Positions 1 through 11,804 are shown, counted from the stretch's first letter. The stretch: DNA of 64,000 bases from Oasisia sp. SBJ-2009 (GCA_964017155.1 OZ024865.1:41243200-41307199), one strand, 5' to 3'. Numbers and translations: made by a program. The notes: generated by a model not told the origin, from the letters alone.

Positions 1-37
1 TGGATAGCCGATATAAGATGGACGGTTATGGTATTTG

Positions 38-217
38 ATGCGATATTTGTCCGTGAAGACATACTTTGAAGCCATCGAAGTGGGGTCCACCGACAACGGC
101 ATTCATTTTCGCTCACCGCGCACCACGGCCACGCCGGTTTTTTTGGCGCCAAACAAAGTTAAGATTATTTCCAACGATGGTAACTACTTCATCAATAAAG
201 TGACGTTGAAATGTTGA
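38..217 (+). CDS. unrecognised short ORF, possibly a 3' exon or inserted gene fragment
   Basis: About 59 codons from the ATG at 38 to a TGA. Codon use is clearly more GC-rich (GTG, GCC, ACC, GGC) than the AT-rich sequence that follows, which suggests real or recently real coding sequence. The frame has stops just upstream (TAG at 5-7), so it starts here or is entered by splicing. I do not recognise a family. It ends with a Lys-Val-Thr-Leu-Lys-Cys tail and has no signal peptide or membrane segment. It could be the end of a gene that continues left of the window. Confidence 0.3.
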   Translation: MRYLSVKTYFEAIEVGSTDNGIHFRSPRTTATPVFLAPNKVKIISNDGNYFINKVTLKC

Positions 218-796
218 CCAACGTTGTTACTTTAGAGTACTTATTTATTAGTTATAAGAAATAAGCCACAAAATTATACATCGTTGACAGAAAATATTTC
301 ACAAATTTGCATAATTCCGCTCAGCGGCGCCACACGTTGGCGATTCAATCGACTGACATGGGGGTTATTACAAACAATTTTACATTATGAGATTATTATC
401 CAAGATATGTGGACAAGTTGTATACGTTTGTTTTCAGCAGAGAGTAATGCATAAAATAAAGTCAACTTGCTCATTGACATGTTGTCTCCTTCTTGGAGAA
501 AATGTCAGGTGAAAAGTAATGTGACAAACCTCAACATAGGTTTGAATTTATTGGGCATGTTTTGTCATATGCCACATAAAATATATATGATAAAACTATG
601 AGTTTGTCAATGCGACTTGATAGTTTATTTTATCTACTTTCTAAAGGTATATCACATTTAAAAATTGATTGAGAAATAATAAAGTTATGTCCATTTTAAA
701 TGAAGGCCTGTCATTTTTTAATGCTGACAGATTGATTTGAGGAAATTATCAGGAACTGGCTGCAACTCGTCTGCACTAGCTTCAGGATAAAATGGG
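218..796. other. AT-rich non-coding stretch
   Basis: I see no gene, repeat array or RNA here. It separates the ORF fragment at the left edge from the first decayed transposase copy. Confidence 0.5.
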
Positions 797-1415
797 TTAA
801 GAATCGGTTCATGGTAGCTGCTCTGAAACCTCTGCAGGAGAAACACAGCATAGAAATCACTTGCAATTTCTTTGCCACATCACATGGCAAGGGGCCTGTA
901 GATGGTATGTTTGGTGTGGAACTCTGTTAGAAGCAGAAAGAACATTGTAAATAATGCTTCAAGTTTCACAAAAGCAGCTGGCACACGCCATGTTAAAGTG
1001 GTCGAAGTAAAACCATATGAGATTGATGAGATCAATAAAGCATTGGGTGTTCAAAGAAGCTGGTCAAATCCAGGGGATAGCTAGAGTGCACTATGTGGCC
1101 TACAAAAATGGAAAAACAGTCCACCTCCCCTTGACATCAGATGCTGACTCGAATGAGTGGGATGACAATGTGTCAAAAATATCTGTTAGAGACTGACCAG
1201 TGTGTAGTCGAATACCACGGTAACATGTACCCAGGAGAAGTTAAGAAAATAGTGTGTGGTGAATACTAGGTGTCAGTCATGGTGCCGGCTGGCAACAACT
1301 GGAAATGGCCTGTTATGCCAGATGAAATATTCTACACCGCTGACAAACTGTCCTAGAGACTGAAGCCACCCTTCTTTGTCAACAACCGTGGACATTTTGG
1401 CTTTCTGGATCTGTA
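797..1415 (+). pseudogene. decayed transposase-like gene, copy A (3' half)
   Basis: Across interrupted frames the segment encodes the C-terminal half of the transposase-like family also seen at 5617, 19250 and 21361. Recognisable pieces are KNRFMVAALKPLQEK, FFATSHGKGPVDG, VWNSVRSRKNIVNNASSFTK, and a C-terminal block (NWKWP, DEIFYTADKL, NNRGHFGF) ending at TAA 1413-1415. Compared with copy B (about 19.3 kb) it lacks about 23 bp right after the HGKGPVDG motif and has further frameshifts and internal stops (for example after DKLS). The upstream half with the first acidic motif is absent. An AATAAA lies about 85 bp downstream (near 1499). It is very close to copy B at the DNA level, so the two are recent sister copies. 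Non-functional as it stands. Confidence 0.8.
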
Positions 1416-2089
1416 AATGATCTCAAGTGGGTGCAGAACGTTTGTTTTTCAGAACATTCTGAGCAGACATGATTGTTAAACATGTTTAGTTGGTCTTAAT
1501 AATAAAATGTGCATGTACGTGGTCTTGCAAAATAATTGTAAATGCAAACGTTTTATGAAAAATAATCGCTTTATACATTTCTTTTAAAACATGAAATTAT
1601 TTCAGGATTTACCTATAAATCACCATGTTCAAGTGTGCATTATATAAGTTAGTTAATGTATGTTTTTAAATGTATTATTGTGTGCTATCTAAGTTACAGA
1701 CTGAAACATCCATTTCCCTCAAGCTAGTGTGTATAATGACTTGTTCTGTAATAATGATTTTATGTAACGCGATTGTGTAAGATTTGTGTATGTTATTTAC
1801 AAAATGTCAAATCACACAATTGATGTTTTTGAAACCCTATTTATTTGTGTTTCACATAAGGGTGTTCATTGTTTGTTATCATTTATAATTTCAGGAGAAA
1901 CTTGTCATGTATCAAGTGACGTTTTTATGTTTTCCGGTTGCTGTAACGCGAGTCACGCTATAATAACACATATAAAAATCAAGCCATGTAATCAAATTAC
2001 TATAGTTGTTGATATCACTTAATATAGGTTGTATACCATTATGTCCCTTTATGCATAAGTTGAATTTTTTAAATACATTATTATTAGAG
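1416..2089. other. AT-rich non-coding stretch
   Basis: Holds a possible polyadenylation signal for copy A near 1499 and short chance ORFs only. Confidence 0.5.
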
Positions 2090-2218
2090 ATATACATTGA
2101 TGAACTGTAACTCACAGTAGACAATACTGCTCATATACATTGATGAACTGTAACTCACAGTAGACAATACTGCTCATATACATTGGTGAACTGTAACTCA
2201 CAGTAGACAATACTGCTC
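2090..2218. repeat. 43-bp tandem repeat, 3 copies
   Basis: Three head-to-tail units begin at 2090, 2133 and 2176, each starting ATATACATTG and ending ACAATACTGCTC. They differ by a single visible substitution (GATGAA to GGTGAA in the third unit), so the expansion is recent. Confidence 0.95.
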
Positions 2219-3374
2219 ATATATGGGTAAGGCTCATGAAAACAACTCCACCCTATATGTTATTTGTCCAATGCCTATAACTTCGTTATTTTCTTACAAA
2301 GTCTTATGAGTATGGTATCAACATAAAGGACTCGATTAGAGCTACACAGACATATATAACTTTTATGGGTCTGTGACAAATATTTCCCTTCATTTTGGTC
2401 ACTTGAATGTACCTAAAACATCAAATTCCCTGTTTTTTACCATGTCCACACACCAGGGTTCACATGTTTATGCATGTTTTTAAGCAATATCACTTATACA
2501 AATGTGTTTAATATTAACTGAAATGTGTAACACAATGACAGAGCTATATTCAGACACCCAATTCCGAATCCAGCTGTCCAAACTGACTCGTTGACATTCT
2601 CCAGCAAAATGTCCACAAATTCATGTTTTTTACTTTATCCATTTGAAACTAGCCATATTTCTTGTAAAAAAATAAACATCAGGAAACAAAATGAGTGTCC
2701 ATATAATAGCAAAATATTGAAATGTGAGGCAAAAGAGCAACAATTGTGTGAAAGATAAATGTGCTGTTCTACACTCACACCTCTATGACTCACTCCCGTG
2801 CGTACGGTTTAAGCTTATTTTTTACGTTATCCATGTGTGGCCGAAATTTGAATACACAAGCCTTTCTGATGGACTTAAACCTTCTAAGTACATGTCATAC
2901 ACTCTATAAATAGATTAAAAAAACCTGTAAACCTGTGTTTGGTCTTTGGTCTTTATGGCTCAATATCGATCATATCAGTTTTTTATATTACCTGTTTTTT
3001 TACGTTATAGAGAGCGGCACGAAACAAATTCTCTCATAGTGGCGTTGTAACCCGTTCGTGGTGCTGCAGCCAGTGTTTTGCCCTTTCCTTAAACCATCCA
3101 GTTCTGGCACAGCTTTAAAACACCGATTTGAAAGACACCACAGCAAGCACAGAGAAGAAAATGTAAGTTTTTTCAACTTTTTACACCATGATCGGTGTAA
3201 ATCACGTTGTAATATTGTACAACATATATTAGGGAATGTGTTTACCGAAGATCCGGTATTTCTAGGTGATATATTAGTGTTTTAGGTCCAAAAAGACTTC
3301 GTTTGCGATTCAACACGTGTTCACATTGCAAAGTAAGTAACAAGTAGTTTGGGTCACATAAAAAACATCGGATC
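2219..3374. other. non-coding stretch with a possible upstream exon of the 5.6-kb gene
   Basis: Mostly featureless. At 3058-3167 there is a short open stretch (LKPSSSGTALKHRFERHHSKHREEN) that runs into AAAATGTAAGT, a good 5' splice-site match. It could be a 5' exon of the transposase-like gene whose next exon starts at 5617, but I cannot link the two by homology. Confidence 0.25.
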
Positions 3375-3717
3375 ACGTAAAACACTTTTTCAGCGACTGT
3401 CCGATGTAGGACTTTAGGACGTTTGTGCATCAATATGCTCGACCCATATCATTTAGCACATATCATGAACATGCTATGTACATATTTAGTGTATTTTTAC
3501 TGTGTTTCCATCACTTGTATGAATTCTGAGGCTGTGCCATTGGATAACGTAAAACACTTTTTCAGCGACTGCCGATGTAGGACTTTAGGACGTTTGTGCA
3601 TCAATATGCTCGACCCATATCATTTAGCACATATCATGAACATGTTATGTACATATTTAGTGTATTTTTACTGTGTTTCCATCACTTGTATGAATTCTGA
3701 GGCTGTGCCATTGGATA
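3375..3717. repeat. 172-bp direct tandem duplication
   Basis: Unit 1 (3375-3546) and unit 2 (3547-3717) are nearly identical. Unit 2 lacks one T in the CGACTGTCCG region and differs at a few bases. Both start ACGTAAAACAC and end CATTGGATA. A third, more diverged copy sits at 5443-5586, beyond the 30-bp minisatellite and directly before the splice acceptor of the transposase-like exon. Confidence 0.93.
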
Positions 3718-3777
3718 ACGTAAAACACGTTTTCGGCGATTGTCAGAATGACTACCCGCTGCTGTAGTCCGCGGTCT

Positions 3778-5237
3778 CTGTCTTCCGGCTGCTGTCGTCC
3801 ACCAACACTGTCTCCCGGCTGCTGTCGTCCACCCACACTGTCTCCCGGCTGCTGTCGTCCACCCACACTGTCTCCCGACTGGTGTAGTCCACCCACACTG
3901 TCTCCCGACTGGTGTAGTCCACCCACACTGTCTCCCGACTGGTGTAGTCCACCCACACTGTCTCCCTGCTGCTGTAGTCCACCCACACTGTCTCCCGACT
4001 GGTGTAGTCCACCCACACTGTCTCCCTGCTGCTGTAGTCCACCCACACTGTCTCCCGACTGGTGTAGTCCACCCACACTGTCTCCCTGCTGCTGTAGTCC
4101 ACCCACACTGTCTCCCTGCTGCTGTAGTCCACCCACACTGTCTCCCGACTGGTGTAGTCCACCCACACTGTCTCCCTGCTGCTGTAGTCCACCCACACTG
4201 TCTCCCGACTGGTGTAGTCCACCCACACTGTCTCCCTGCTGCTGTAGTCCACCCACACTGTCTCCCGACTGGTGTAGTCCACCCACACTGTCTCCCTGCT
4301 GCTGTAGTCCACCCACACTGTCTCCCGACTGGTGTAGTCCACCCACACTGTCTCCCTGCTGCTGTCGTCCACCCACACTGTCTCCCTGCTGCTGTAGTCC
4401 ACCCACACTGTCTCCCTGCTGCTGTAGTCCACCCACACTGTCTCCCGACTGGTGTAGTCCACCCACACTGTCTCCCTGCTGCTGTCGTCCACCCACACTG
4501 TCTCCCTGCTGCTGTAGTCCACCCACACTGTCTCCCGACTGGTGTAGTCCACCCACACTGTCTCCCGACTGGTGTAGTCCACCCACACTGTTTCCCTGCT
4601 GCTGTAGTCCACCCACACTGTCTCCCGACTGGTGTAGTCCACCCACACTGTCTCCCGACTGGTGTAGTCCACCCACACTGTCTCCCGACTGGTGTAGTCC
4701 ACCCACACTGTCTCCCGACTGGTGTAGTCCACCCACACTGTCTCCCGACTGGTGTAGTCCACCCACACTGTCTCCCTGCTGCTGTAGTCCACCCACACTG
4801 TCTCCCGACTGGTGTAGTCCACCCACACTGTCTCCCGGCTGGTGTAGTCCACCCACACTGTCTCCCGGCTGCTGTCGTCCACCCACACTGTCTCCCTGCT
4901 GCTGTAGTCCACCCACACTGTCTCCCGACTGGTGTAGTCCACCCACACTGTCTCCCTGCTGCTGTAGTCCACCCACACTGTCTCCCGACTGGTGTAGTCC
5001 ACCCACACTGTCTCCCGGCTGCTGTCGTCCACCCACACTGTCTCCCGGCTGCTGTAGTCCACACACACTGTCTCTCGGCTGCTGTAGTCCACCCACACTG
5101 TCTCCCTGCTGGTGTAGTCCACCCACACTGTCTCCCTGCTGCTGTCGTCCACCCACACTGTCTCCCGGCTGCTGTCGTCCACCCACACTGTCTCCCGGCT
5201 GGTGTAGTCCACCATCACTGTATCCCGGCTGCTGCTT
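3778..5237. repeat. 30-bp minisatellite, about 48 copies
   Basis: Strict 30-bp period ending in GTCCACCCACACTG. Two main unit types differ by three bases: GACTGGTGTAG (type a) and TGCTGCTGTAG (type b). They alternate through much of the core (a b a b ...), giving a partial 60-bp higher-order unit. Rarer types (GGCTGCTGTCG, GGCTGGTGTAG, TGCTGGTGTAG) lie mainly at the two ends, the usual pattern when unequal exchange homogenises the centre. Because 30 is a multiple of 3 and the unit has no stop in several frames, it yields open frames of 460-532 codons on both strands. These are not genes. Confidence 0.97.
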
Positions 5238-5442
5238 TAGGCCGAGGGGGGGGGGAGGAGCACAACAGATTTTTTTTACAATTACAAAATGGGTGAATTT
5301 GTTTAAGTGTTTTTTTAATTGCCCCTATGACCAGGTTAGGAGGTAGGTGTTAGTTAATATGGGCTTTTTAATATTTTTTTACAATTGTAAAATGTGATTT
5401 TTTTTTAGCTGATTGCCATCAGAATTATGAATTTATTATGCT

Positions 5443-5586
5443 TGTGCGTCGATATGCTCAACTCATATCGATATCCTTGTATTTAGCACATATCATGAAC
5501 ATGCTATGTACATATTTGGTGTGTTTTTGCTGAGTTTCCCTCATTTGTATCAATTCTGAGGCTGTCATTGGATAACGTAAAACACT
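5443..5586. repeat. third, diverged copy of the 172-bp repeat
   Basis: Aligns to 3375-3546 from GTGCATCAATATGCTC through CATTGGATAACGTAAAACAC, with a small insertion (ATCGATATCC). Its right end runs into the pyrimidine-rich acceptor tract before 5617, so the repeat family is probably intron sequence of the downstream gene that was duplicated leftwards. Confidence 0.85.
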
Positions 5587-5616
5587 ATTTTCCTTGTTAT
5601 TCTACCTGCCTCCCAG

Positions 5617-7133
5617 GGAAGAAGGATGTGATCAAAGTCGACGGGAACCAGGAACAACGCCACATCCTCACAGACATGATGGACATCCTGCACCATAAGT
5701 TGAACTGTGAGAACCCGACCAGAAAGATATCATTGGCAACGTTTAAGCATTACAGGCCACGCAACGGCCTCCCTGTTACCCGGATGCGACGGAATGTAGC
5801 TCTGTGCAAGGTTCACCAGAATTTTCTTCTGCACCTGGCTCCTCTTAGAGCCATAGGTGTATCAACTTGCACATCTACATTCCTTAGCTCATACACCAAT
5901 GCAGATGCTGCAGAAAAGCTTCTGGAGCCTGAGGAGGTGCCGGTGAAGCTGCACCCGTGGAAAGTGGTTACTGAGGACTTGAAGGGCAAGCCTGTTAATC
6001 GAACCACCCTCGTTGAAGTCACTGAGCAATGCGAGGACTTCATCAGTAACTTCAAGCAGGACCTTGTCAAGTTCCGATCGCACCATGAACGGGTCCTGAA
6101 CCAGTAAAATCACATTGGCCTCCTGAAATCGAACCTGGCTCATGATCAAGCGACGATGCAGATGGATTTCGCTGAAAATTATGTCTGCAGCCTCCGTGAT
6201 GAGGTGGCAGCCGCATATTTCTCCAAGGTACAGGTCACGGTACATCCAGCTGTAATCCACTATCGGGCGGCTGACAGTTCCCTTCAGCACCGTAGTGTGG
6301 TTGTCCTCTCCAATGAGACATCGCACAAGGCCACAACAGTCTTTGCCTTTTTGAAGGCACTAACATCGTGGTTGAAGTTGGAGCATGTGAAGAGGATTCA
6401 CTATCTGTCTGACTCGCCAACATCACAATATCGGAATTCCACGATCTTTTCGATACTGCAGTGCCATGACCAACTGTTGAATGGCCTGTCAGCAACATGG
6501 CAATATTTCGAGAGCGGCCATGGGAAAGCGCCATGCGACGGTGTTGGGGCGGCCGTGAAATGGGCAGCAGACCTGGCTGTACGCAAGGAACAGCTCATCA
6601 AGTCCGCGACTGATTTCATGGCCTGGGCATACAATCTTGGAGACAGAAGTCTGGCTTTCTTCCTTCATGTGTCATCAGAGGAAGTTCAGGCGGCGGCAAT
6701 GGAGCTGGAAGGGGTACCAAAAGTCCCCATCCTCAAGATGATGAAGTTACATGCAGTTGTGGCTCATCAAGGCACCCTCGTCAGTCGAGATGCCTCTTGC
6801 TTCGACACCTGCTGTTGGCAAGATGGCGTCTTCCAACCAACTTGTCCTGGATGGGTCACCCATGTCCATCTTGTGCCACGAGAGGAACCACCACAGAACA
6901 ACCACGGAACCAACACAGAACCACAAGAGGAAGCAGCCCAAGTCACACCACCATCACCAACACCTCCGGAGGAACCAGTCCAGGCTGAGGATCAGCAACT
7001 TGACGAGACCGAACTGGAACCGGATTGGAACGTGGGCGACTTTGTTGCGGCAAAGTACAATGGAGAAACATTTGCCGGTAAAATAACAGAAGTGGAGGAT
7101 TGTGAATACAACATCACCTTCATGGAGGCTTGA
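5617..7133 (+). pseudogene. transposase-like protein with one in-frame stop, best-preserved copy (D)
   Basis: About 505 codons in one frame, broken only by TAA at 6105-6107. The start is a splice acceptor: a long pyrimidine tract then TCCCAG|GGAAGAAGG at 5616/5617. Order of recognisable parts: GKKDVIKVDG at the N-terminus; a Cys/His-containing block (ALCKVHQNF); then MQMDFAENY (Asp codon 6165), YLSDSPTSQYRN (Asp codon 6411) and SGHGKAPCDGVG (His 6519, Asp 6537). The acidic spacing D-x81-D-x41-D suits an RNase H-fold DDE/D transposase; this is inference from motif spacing. A Pro/Glu/Gln-rich linker follows, then a C-terminal WNVGDFVAAKYNGE segment that looks SH3/Tudor-like. It lacks the WKWP...DEIFYT extension seen in copy A, so it is shortened or has a further exon. 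Coding GC is well above the flanks. The superfamily is not certain to me; I know the motif set from many invertebrate hypothetical proteins. Confidence 0.8.
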
Positions 7134-10091
7134 TGTATGTAAAATACGGAATGGTTTGCGTAAAGATTTGCTGAACGCTTGCTTAAATCATCCTACAATC
7201 TAGCTGTTGAACTCGCATGACTCCGAAGCCTCACACATAGCCAAATAGGGATACAGTCTGACATGACCGTCAATGTGAAGGCATAATATGTACATTAATG
7301 TACATTTACAGCCGATAGGGCCCGTAAGTATGTCACAATACATGGCGAAACTCCGCGCGACTGGGGCTGATTTGGGGACTAGTCACAAGAATAATATTCG
7401 ATGGATGACAGTTGTAACTCCCGACTGATGAATACTAGGATAATCAGGACATAAATATCTTGTGTTATAACTTTCTTATCGAAAATGTCCGATTTAATAT
7501 TGAGTTTACCACACAATCATAGACATAGCGATTTAGACACAGTGCAAATAATAGACACTCCCCACAATTTTAGGTCCTATGTGTCTTTTAAGGGATTTGC
7601 ATTTTACAATGCTGTACTTTGTGGTTTCGATAAGCACTTATATCTGACAAGTTGTCTAAATGCACATAATCATAACACATGTATACGTTTGCCCCAAACA
7701 GGTTGTACTGCGCGAAAATGGCACTTTTCATTATTAGTCAAGATTGCCAAACACAAGTACAAGTCGGTGATGCCATGGCAACCACCATAACAATCGATTA
7801 AAAGTCATGATTTCCATGAGCATTGTCACCGGTAAAGTGTTCCACTGCTTCTGCTTGTAAAAATCTTTCGGACAGTACAACTGAAATAGTTAGACTGGAA
7901 CAGTTCGATTATTACAACCAAAAACAAAACAAAGTCCTATACGTTAACATGGAGAATATGGACTTCCTTCCCCCAACTGCCCCCAGCCTCGTTTTCGCAT
8001 GCGAGTCGACTGGTGGCCCGATGATAGGTGTGCTGGCTCAATGCCGGAAAGGATGTATAAAATCATCTACAGCTCACCGTATGCATCCTACTTCACAAGT
8101 AGTTCAATATTGAAATCGTATAACATGTCCGTCAATATGAAAGCATAAGGTCTACATTAATATACTTTTACAGTTGATGGAACATCGTGGGACATTCGAT
8201 CAAATTCAGTGCAAAGATGGCATTGTTTTGGCTGTTCTGTCTATTGAGCACACATGGTATGACATGCCCACACATACAAACTATCGCTGGCTACGTTCGT
8301 GCACGGTCAATAGCTTACATACCCTTCATATATATGAAAAGGTATTTCACCATACAGAGAAAGGGTGACATAATTGCTTTTGTCATGGTTTTTGTTGATA
8401 AAAGCTGTGCAACGACATCAACGTGGAAACCTGGTCCTGGTGCCGTTTCTTTTAACAATTAATTACATGCACCCTAATCCAGACTATAATAATATTACGT
8501 ACACAATTTTATTTACAATGTCAATGACCTCACGCTGGTTTCACTGACACTATCAAATGTGTATATGTAACCAAAATAGAATTCAATTCAATAACATTAA
8601 TTATTTTGTTAAGTAAACACAGCCAAATTCACCAAGTGACACACCAACCTTAATTTCACAGCTGAATACGATACAATGTAACATATTTTACCCGCATAAA
8701 AATATCGCGCACTGGTATTCGTCGATATTAGTACAAAACAAATAAAAATGAGTATGTTTTGTAAGACCATGTGATCGGTCGCGGCAAGAAAATGCGGGCT
8801 ATTTCGACATTATCTCAGGTGGATACAGTGGTTAAGGTTGTTCTTGAGATAGATGGTGAGTGAGATATAAGCTGTTCAGTCGTAATAAACCCGGTATCGC
8901 TATCCGCAAAAATGAAGGTTGATCGTGTAGCAGTGTAGCCTGTATCTGAGATATGGGTGTGTTCGACAAAGTCAAGACCGAGAACATGTGATCAGTGCAC
9001 GACAAAAATAACTGGGACCGTGCCATTTTTACTTTAAATGTGCATTAATGTAGGCATTATGCATGACACTTTGTGAGGACACTTGTTTCCTTGAGTAAGT
9101 GTTAAACCAGTATATGTAATATTATAATTATTACTACACTACAATAAATGATTTCTATTCTTACAGTAGATATGCCCACGGACTCCTATGTGACAGCTGA
9201 TGAACCTTCACAATTTTTAGGTAAACATAGTTTTGTGTTTGTTTGTGTAAGCATAATTTGCAATCAGATCAGAATAGAACATAACTTATTCCTATCGTTT
9301 AATACTATGCCAATTGGAAAAGACTCTGGTTACAACCTTATAAGTAATGAACATCTTAAGTATGCAGATGAAAAACTCCATGTTCTTATGTCACTGTTAT
9401 GCACTATACACCTCGAGATTGTAGTGCGAGTTACATGTTTGTGTCAAGAGGCTTACCCACATGTTAATTAGAAAAAATGTGTATAGTTTTTGACGTGTAT
9501 ATATAGCTAGATCGGGCAATGCAATACTACAGAGTATCATGAATAGGATGCACTGTATACTTCACCACTGGGTCGCCATTGGCGGAAAATGCTATATGTA
9601 TATAGTTATTAGACATACTTTTGTTTTTTATATCGATGTAATGTTCAGGAATAAAGTTATTGAATTCAAAATATGCTTATTGCAACACTGTTTGTATTGT
9701 CGTCGCCTGCCACTGAAGTTGGCAAATGTTCAGTAAACACTGCCGTTTTAGACACAACATAGTGTCTGTCAAAACATTTGTGTCACACCACCTCTTCAAA
9801 TGGATTGACAACACCTCGGAAGCGACTCAGATGCTGAAATCGGACTGCATATCTTCTTAAAAACAACAAACTTTGCCAACGAAATCGACCAATTTCTACG
9901 TTAGCTGTCATGTTTGTTTGTCTGAGTACGGCGTTGAGCACGCTCTTGAACATACTCAGGATTTGGATGTTTCATGCTCAAGTCTGAGTAGGATATCATA
10001 CTGTGGTAGGTCAGGGTAATTGTAATTTATATAATTAGATTATGTTATTAATAAATGTGTTGTGCAATGTTTATTCAAATGTGTTGGAACT
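7134..10091. other. non-coding stretch with one dispersed direct repeat
   Basis: No supported gene. A segment of about 57 bp at 7261-7316 (ACATGACCGTCAATGTGAAG...) recurs diverged at 8123-8180 in the same orientation, about 860 bp apart. It may mark a duplicated 3' flank of the transposase element or two copies of a small repeat. The remaining open frames begin at non-ATG codons or look random. Confidence 0.5.
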
Positions 10092-10320
10092 CTAAAAAGG
10101 GGGGAAGTGTGATTATCCTTAAAACATCATAAGTAGGGAAGAATGTAGTAGGCCAGGCCCCCAATCATGGTAGCTTGTTAGTTGCAATGCCTCGGAATGC
10201 CCTGTTTGTTAGGTATATAAGGGCTGCAAACATTGTACACTATGCTGTTACTGTGAATAAAGACCTATGAAGCAATGTCTACTCATCGTCATACTGGGCC
10301 GTCGCACTAGCAGTCATTCC
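10092..10320 (+). mobile_element. LTR retrotransposon 3' end: polypurine tract plus LTR (solo or remnant)
   Basis: A purine run, AAAAAGGGGGGAAG (10094-10107), directly precedes TGTGATTATCC at 10108. That is the layout of a polypurine tract followed by the 5' TG of a 3' LTR. Inside the LTR are a TATATAAGGGC TATA-like box (about 10213) and GAATAAAG (about 10255), in the expected promoter then poly(A) order. I could not fix the 3' end of the LTR; 10320 is approximate. No integrase or reverse-transcriptase frame is visible upstream, so this is a truncated remnant. The family is Gypsy-like by general look only. Confidence 0.55.
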
Positions 10321-10637
10321 GATGTAATACGTGTGTGAGGCAAGGAAGACGATAACAAACTGCAAGTATATCACACTTACTTATAGTTGTGTTGTCATCG
10401 CCCAGATGCCAGACACCATATACAACAATACTCAGAAAGTTTGGTAACCTCCGTGAGTATGAACATGGTATGAAAGCGAGGCTTGACATGGAATTTGAGC
10501 ACTGTGCACTGAGTACGGCTTTATAACCTCGGGCCCAGAAGGAAGGAGTACTGCGACAAACTCCACACTTATTAGCTGACTTATGATCAAACCATGCTGG
10601 ATATACTGAAGAACATTGATACATCGTAGGAGGATGC

Positions 10638-11310
10638 ACCCATTTTAAAAGCTGAGGTGGAATCAGCTAACGAACATAAGGATGGTAAATCACCTGGAAT
10701 TAAAGGTGAAACAGCTGATATGATGAAGCCTACATAAAGTTATGTAATGAAGTTTGGAAACCAGAAACTTGGCCTTCTGCATGAACACATTCATCATCCC
10801 TCTTTCAAAGAAATTTGAAATCTTGCAATAACTATCGCACCATCAGCTTGATAAGTAATCCTATCGAGATACTCCTGTGTATAACTTTGATCCGACTGCA
10901 TCCACAACCAGAAGAAATCATAGTAGAAGAACAAGCAGGGTTTAAAAAATGGCACAGCACACTTAAGCACATCTTCAACCTTAGATTGTTGAAGGAGCTG
11001 TATCAAAATGACCAAAAATCAATATTCCTTTATTTCATAGACTTCAAGAAAGCCTTCGATCGGGTATGGTGAGAAGAAATGTGACAATCAATGCTTTATA
11101 TCAAGCATCACAGAATGTGGTTATGCTTGGAGATTAAATTAGTACATGTAACTGGTTCTCCACCCAGGTTGGTGTGAGACAGGGATGTTCACTCTCACAA
11201 ACCTTCCTAGAAAACATCATTATGGAGGCTTTAGTTGATTTGAAAGGAGGGTAGACATTGGAGGCATAGACCAATCACCAACTTACACTTTGCTGATGTT
11301 ATTGTTCTAT
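10638..11310 (+). pseudogene. non-LTR retrotransposon (LINE) reverse-transcriptase fragment
   Basis: Read across several frames the segment follows the reverse-transcriptase domain in order: PILKAEVESANEHKDGKSPG, then NYRTISLISNPIEILL (10830 onward), EEQAGFKKWHST, FNLRLLKELY, FLYFIDFKKAFDRVW (fingers/palm motif A with its Asp), then VGVRQGCSLS (motif B, about 11170-11200), and finally FADVIVL near 11290. The last is the FADD catalytic motif with the second Asp changed to Val. Multiple frameshifts and stops separate the pieces. The endonuclease and C-terminal regions are missing. Dead copy of a LINE of the endonuclease/reverse-transcriptase type. Confidence 0.87.
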
Positions 11311-11489
11311 GTTATGAATCACATTTTTAACACCATGATTAGTTATAGCTGAGTTCGTAAAAACAAATTTTTGTTTTGTTCTTTACCTTGACCCCCTCCT
11401 ACACATAAACATATTCTATAATCCTAATAATAATATGCTGGATCTACTGAAACTCATCACTGACTGAAGAAGAACAGGGGAGGCTAAAC

Positions 11490-11685
11490 GTGTTGTACAA
11501 TTCAGCATGTTACCAACAGGAGAGGGTAAAAATGTTGTACAATTCAGCTTGTCAGCAACAGGAGAGGGTAAAAATGTTGTACAATTCAGCTTGTCAGCAA
11601 CAGGAGAGGGTAAAAATGTTGTACAATTCAGCATGGCAGCAACAGGAGAGGGTAAAAATGTTGTACAGGTCAGCACGTCAGCAAC
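11490..11685. repeat. 42-bp minisatellite, about 5 copies
   Basis: Units start at about 11490, 11532, 11574, 11616 and 11658 with the core TTGTACAATTCAGC and GCAACAGGAGAGGGTAAAA. The period is a multiple of 3 and the unit is open, so a 14-residue peptide repeat (MLYNSACQQQERVK) can be read. There is no sign that it is translated. Units 2 and 3 are nearly identical and the last unit is the most diverged. Confidence 0.95.
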
Positions 11686-11803
11686 ATTCATGCGCCAAAG
11701 TTAGTCGCGATGTTCTGAAGGAATGCAGACATTGGAGACAAACAATTTGACAGCTGGCTCCATAGTGACTGAGTACGCCAGCGAGCAGGTGTCCTCAGAC
11801 TAT

Positions 11804-11804
<1 letters not shown>

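Noticed and set aside
3375..5237. CRISPR array
   Set aside because: The direct repeats have no unique spacers; the array is head-to-tail tandem, and the genome is eukaryotic.
3657..5346. Open frames of 460-532 codons on both strands
   Set aside because: All derive from the 30-bp minisatellite, whose period is a multiple of 3 without stops. The peptides are pure repeats (for example DSVGGLHQSG).
5617..7133. Assignment of the transposase-like family to a named superfamily (for example KDZ or Sola)
   Set aside because: I recognise the motif set from many invertebrate hypothetical proteins but cannot match it to one superfamily without a profile search.
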